64,000 bases of DNA from Excoecaria cochinchinensis. Its lineage: Eukaryota > Streptophyta > Magnoliopsida > Malpighiales > Euphorbiaceae. How positions within the stretch are numbered: the stretch's first letter is position 1; each line of letters opens with the position of its first letter. The position numbers and the translations under genes are program-made. Below, piece by piece: positions 60,021-64,000 of this stretch. The stretch lies in NCBI GenBank assembly GCA_947683425.1, contig CANTUQ010000031.1:9670501-9734500 (forward strand). Reading direction: 5' to 3'. The notes under the pieces are model-generated. The model did not search any database. It saw only the letters and a program-made list of their open reading frames with translations, and was not told the origin of the DNA.

Positions 60021-61210
60021 CATGGCATAAGCTCTAGCAGGAACCGTCAAAGGACGATCAACAGACTCTGATGGAGCTCCCTCTCTATGTCGACCGCCTT
60101 GACCTCTACCTCGACCTCTACCACGATTGGCTTGCGGAGCATTAGAACCAACTCTGCTAGCCTCACGCTGATCACCAGAAGCCTTACTATTCAGACAATT
60201 AGTCAAGTAGTAATCAGTGCTACCACATCTGAAACAACCACCCACGAGCCACCTACACTCACCGCAATGGCGCTTACTGCAGTGAGAACACTCAGGCAAC
60301 ACATCAGTCCTCAAACCAGAACCACCTCTACCCGAACTAGAACCCCTGGCAGAACCTTGCCTCCTGCCTCTCGAAGCCGGACTTGAAGACTCATCATGCG
60401 GGTTCCTTAACCTCTTACCCGAAGATGATAACGATCCAGATCCTCCATGAGGGGGATTCCTTCTTTGAGCTCTCTCTCTCAGAACCAACTCAGATCTCTC
60501 GGCCCGCACAGCCGCTTGCATAATCTGATAGTACCCAATGCCTGGAGTACTCATCAGAGAAACAATCATAGCTCTTAGCAACTCATTCAAACCGGCCTCA
60601 AAATGCCTACATCTAAACTCTTCAGTTAGAACACCTTCTGGAGCATACTTAGCCAAACGATTGAATTCCTTCTCAAACTCTGATACAGACATAGCCCTTT
60701 GCTTCAAGCTCAAGAACTGTGCCCATTTAGCATCCTTGTACTCCCTAGTCACATACTTGTTGGTGAATTCTCTCTCGAAGAACTCCCATGTGATCGGGTC
60801 ATGTAACTGGAGATGCCTACAGACCAACTTCCACCAATCATAGGCAGACCCTTGAAGCAAAGCCACCACACTCTCAACTTGCTTATCAGCAAGACACCTA
60901 GTCTCCTCAAATACTCATTCTACTTTCTCAATCCATTTCTCAGCAAGCTTTGACTCATCCAAACTGGTACCATAGAAATCCTCTGTGCCAGCTCTCCTCA
61001 TACTCTCTAAAGGGGCTCTCGGAGCAGTCACCCTATCCAAGACTTGAGCCATGTCCTAAGAAATCTTCAATATTGCCTCGAAGGGCATGGCTGCGGCCTC
61101 AGGCTGAACCCTAGGTATTTGAGCAAAATAGACACCGAAGGATCTACAGCTTTGGGATTCACACTTTCAGTGGATCCCTCAAGCGACCCACGAACAGAAT
61201 CAGAATCCAT
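59871..61210 (-). pseudogene. Tk-D gag
   Basis: The start is ATG at 61208-61210 (MDSDSVRG). The first 350 bp have stops and frame breaks (for example a TGA near 60915). The long frame 60869-59871 then reads LLQGSAYDWWKLV, WEFFEREFTNKYVTREYKD and SEFEKEFNRLAKYAPEG. A basic Gly/Arg/Ser-rich stretch follows, then a zinc finger CFRCGSTDYYLTNC, in which the usual His is Tyr. The preceding CSHCSKRHCGEC may be a second metal site. Capsid motifs match Tk-F and Cv-J gag. Confidence 0.9.
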
Positions 61211-61318
61211 CTAAAAGAAAGACAAAGATAACCGCATCAACCAACATAGTCCTAATCATATATATATACACAACAATCACCCAGAAAATGCCTAAATCGG
61301 GGTTCTGATACAAAAAAC
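61211..61318 (-). other. Tk-D leader and degenerate primer binding site
   Basis: Short leader. At 61301-61312 the minus strand reads TGTATCAGAACC, two or three changes from TGGTATCAGAGC, 6 bp from the LTR. Confidence 0.7.
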
Positions 61319-61721
61319 TGTAACACCCCCTACCCATACGTAGGAGAACCCATCCGCTAGGGAGTGAGAACCCGTACGAGCAGGGGTGTCACACCAAACA
61401 GAACGGAGCAAACATACATTCACATAATATAAACATACATATAAACAGCAAAAATTAAAACTTTAAAACCAAACCTAACATTCATTCATTAAATAACAAT
61501 ATTCAATTACAAAACTGTTCTGATACCATTATAATTACATCATTCAGAGATACATAGCAGAAGCTTAACAAAACTATATACAAGGGAGATCACTATTACA
61601 AAATAATGATAATACAAAAATACACTAAGTCCTATCAACAATCCCACTGTGTTGGCTTGACTGGCAGCGACTCTCCCAAATGCTATACACCTTTTGCACC
61701 TGCACGGATGAAAACACCATG

Positions 61722-61739
61722 CTAAGCGATAACGCTTAG
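61722..61739 (-). other. Conserved LTR hairpin in Tk-D 5' LTR
   Basis: CTAAGCGATAACGCTTAG, perfect stem, 403 bp from the LTR 3' end. Confidence 0.8.
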
Positions 61740-62423
61740 TGGGGAAACAAACAATAACAATATTGACGGCCATTCACAATGGTCATCAAGGAAAATCACA
61801 TACGAAATGGCATACTAAATATCATAAGATATAATCATAATCAAATATCATTCATAACCATTCAAAGGTTCAATAAACATATTCATGTGCCAACAGATTC
61901 ATATGCTCATACTAGAGTCATTCATATTCAAATACTTATAATCATACTCATTCGGATTCACAAACTTATAATCATATCAGAAAAAATCATAACACCTACT
62001 GACTCACAGTAGTGGATAATGAGTAAATGCGTAGCGGTACCTTACGGGTACGAATAGACACGTAGCGGTACCTTATGGGTATGAATCGGGAAAACAATAT
62101 CATATTTTCTCTTTTCAAAACATTTTACAAAGGGATCTTAAACAAGATCTGTACACGTAGAAGTTTGCGAGGAACTAAACGGGGACCTGATCAGGGTCCA
62201 GAACAATATAGAGGCTGCAGCTAAAGGACTCTTTTAGGCATGCCTAACTATCGACCAGACTGACTCTTACAGGTCATGCATAATACAAATCATGCTCAAG
62301 GCATATCTTATAATTCATTATAAAGAAATCAATGTACTACACATATATAAGCATAGTTATTCCCATACAGTAGTAAAAACTCATGAAGAAATGATACAAA
62401 ATTGAAAAAACAGGGCAAAAAGA

Positions 62424-62790
62424 GGTCACTGTTACGATTGCGACTGGTGTCGCGCTCGCGACAGTGGACGAATGGCCTGCGCGAGGTGAAGGGGCAAAGG
62501 GGTCACTGTTGCGATCGCAACCAGTGTTGCGCTCACGACAGTGGCCGATAGGCCTGTGCGAGGGGAAAGGGGCGAAGGGCATGCGAGTCGTGAGACAACC
62601 TTCACGACTCATGAAGGTTGTTCACGACTCATGAACAACGTTCACGACTAGTGAACTATGTTCATGACTCGTGAACCTTGTTCACGACTCGTGAACGTAG
62701 TTCATGTCTCGTGAACTCTCAGTCTTCCCCACCAACACGTGATCTGTTGCACCACTCGCACACGCCGAAGCTTCACGAGTCGTGCTGCCC
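62424..62790. repeat. Inverted-repeat array in Tk-D 5' LTR
   Basis: Like 45318-45670, but it has additional TTCACGACTCATGAACAACG units near 62600-62640 and several compensating or single changes (for example GTTGCGATCGCAAC near 62508). Confidence 0.85.
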
Positions 62791-63811
62791 AATCATGAGT
62801 CGTATACCTCACAAAGAATGGAGCAAATCTCGCGAAAACTTGAATTCACCCTTCTGTCGCACTCGTGACAACATCGCGATTTTCAGTTTTCCAGCAAAAC
62901 ACAAAAAACCCAGATTTCCAACCACAAAACCATTTTTACCCAAAATCAAACCAAAGCTCACCTTACCTTCAAATCAGCATTCCACCATCACATATAACAT
63001 AAACACAACTTAATTCAACAATTTACAAAATCAAAATCATGCATTAACAAAATCAAAATCCTCAAGAACACAAACCCAGAAATTTACAGCAAACATTCAT
63101 CAAACTTCAATAATTGCTCAATACTTCAACATTCATGCCTCATAATTCAAATCAATTGAATACCCATAATATTAACACCATAATATGCCTCATCAAACAT
63201 AAATTTTCCAGAAATCACATGCAAAAGCATTAATCATAATATACACCAAAAAAATCAATTTCCAAACAAAACCCAAACAAAATCCCAAACCTGTAACTCC
63301 TATGCTCCAAATCAATGAGCACCACTCCCACTAGCCTTCTCATTTCCCTTGGAATCACGAGGATGCTCAACTAACCAAGAACACCAAACAAAATCACACA
63401 AACACAAAACCTAAATTAAAACCCAATCTAACCAAAATCAAAAATAATGGAAGAAGAAAATGAAGAAGATGAGGAAGAAACCAACAATACATACCAATCT
63501 AAGCTCAAGGGGATGATCAATTTCCACCACCACACTTGAATCCAAGCTAAGGCACTAAGTGAAGAGAAAAGAGGAAGAAGGAGATGAAGAGAGGAAGAGG
63601 GAACAGGAAAGAGACAGCAATTTGCTGTTCTCATTTCTCTCTCCTTCTCTTTATTACCCATTTCCTATTCCTAGCCATATGTCACTTTTTTATTAATGGA
63701 ATTTGACCACTCACACCCAACAAACACCCATGCTACCACACATAAGACCAACCCATATAACTCACACCCTACAACCATATGCTCATACACACACTAACAC
63801 AACCCAATGCA

Positions 63812-64000
63812 TCCTCCATCACAAAATCCTTATCAGGATTAGGGATCCTTGCCCTTCTTGTCTCAATGGGCGTAGCAATTTTATGTTCAATGATAGTTTG
63901 GTGAGCAGCATTACCCATAATGGGGACCTCTTTACAAGCAGGTGGTTCAACTTGCCCCCGAGGAGGGGCTACTGGTGGTTATGGAGCGACAGGTGGTTGT
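63812..64000 (-). pseudogene. T4 gag, N-terminal region resumed
   Basis: Matches T3 gag at 34678-34865 closely (the part around the phrase ACCCATAATGGGGACCTC), which proves that Tk-D split T4 gag. It runs off the window. The first five bases are the Tk-D target duplication. Confidence 0.88.

Larger units (their letters stand above)
44211..63811 (-). mobile_element. Tk-D: Tekay/Del-like chromovirus, minus, with two nested insertions
   Basis: LTRs at 44211-46856 and 61319-63811 flank, in minus order, a leader, degenerate priming site, gag, protease, RT, RNase H, integrase, chromodomain and polypurine tract. TCCTC duplications lie at 44206-44210 and 63812-63816, inside T4 gag. The chromodomain and long LTRs indicate the Tekay/Del clade. 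Tk-E and Tk-F interrupt the 3' part. Stops, a frameshift and lost catalytic residues make it inactive. The right LTR has lost 158 bp at its outer end. Confidence 0.93.
61319..63811 (-). repeat. Tk-D 5' LTR, outer 158 bp missing
   Basis: Matches 44211-46698 and then stops at CCAATGCA, where the partner continues for 158 bp to its terminus. TCCTC, the target duplication, follows at once. Confidence 0.92.
38337..64000 (-). mobile_element. T4: deleted Tat element, minus, running off the window
   Basis: From left: polypurine tract, 3' UTR with a 26-bp minisatellite, a short pre-RT linker remnant, a gag fragment split by a copia-type solo LTR and by Tk-D, and gag again at 63812-64000. Integrase, both RNase H domains, RT and protease are deleted. 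It shares its 3' LTR with T3. The priming site and 5' LTR should lie to the right of the window. Confidence 0.85.

Overview
The window is plant nuclear DNA made almost wholly of nested LTR retrotransposons and their remains; I see no host gene, tRNA or rRNA. The evidence is Ty3/gypsy polyproteins of two plant lineages, many TG...CA LTRs with 5-bp target-site duplications (TSDs), a Mutator-type foldback MITE, AT-rich LTRs with (AAT)n tracts, and priming sites matching plant tRNA-Arg and initiator tRNA-Met. It suggests a repeat-rich angiosperm; the species cannot be named from this sequence.

Names used below. T1-T4 are Tat/Ogre-lineage elements (gag, protease, G-patch linker, RT, RNase H, second archaeal-type RNase H, integrase; tRNA-Arg primer). 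Tk-D is a Tekay/Del-like chromovirus (gag, protease, RT, RNase H, integrase, chromodomain). Tk-F is a pol-less relative. Tk-E, Tk-G, Tk-H and Tk-L are solo LTRs of the same broad group. Cv-J is a chromovirus-like element with very long LTRs.

Layout. 1-12951: T1 (minus), with its left LTR cut by the window edge. It sits inside T2 (plus, 12952-17649), a Tat pol fragment also interrupted by a 434-bp foldback MITE (13324-13757) and solo LTR Tk-H (14279-16663). 17650-26874: Cv-J (minus), truncated on both sides, carrying solo LTR Tk-L (21266-25007) in one LTR. 26875-64000: T3 and T4 (minus), two deleted Tat elements sharing one LTR (35902-38336). T3 contains solo LTRs T-K (27580-29862) and Tk-G (30549-34274). 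T4 contains a copia-type solo LTR (42512-44128) and Tk-D (44211-63811). Tk-D contains solo LTR Tk-E (46910-50585) and Tk-F (50793-56862). The deepest nesting is Cv-J > T3/T4 > Tk-D > Tk-F.

No element can be autonomous. Coding regions carry in-frame stops, frameshifts, large deletions and lost catalytic residues. The most interesting structure is non-coding. Every Tekay-type LTR has a GC-rich array of short inverted repeats about 0.9-2.2 kb from its 5' end, with a different motif in different LTRs. Each also has an almost invariant 18-bp hairpin 296-413 bp from its 3' end. The Tat LTRs carry a comparable CpG-rich, fast-diverging block, and their 3' UTRs carry unrelated minisatellites at the same place.

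Predictions for flanking DNA: left of the window, the rest of the T1 LTR, a CTATG duplication and plus-strand Tat gag; right of it, the gag start, priming site and 5' LTR of T4, an AGTTA duplication, then the remainder of the right Cv-J LTR.
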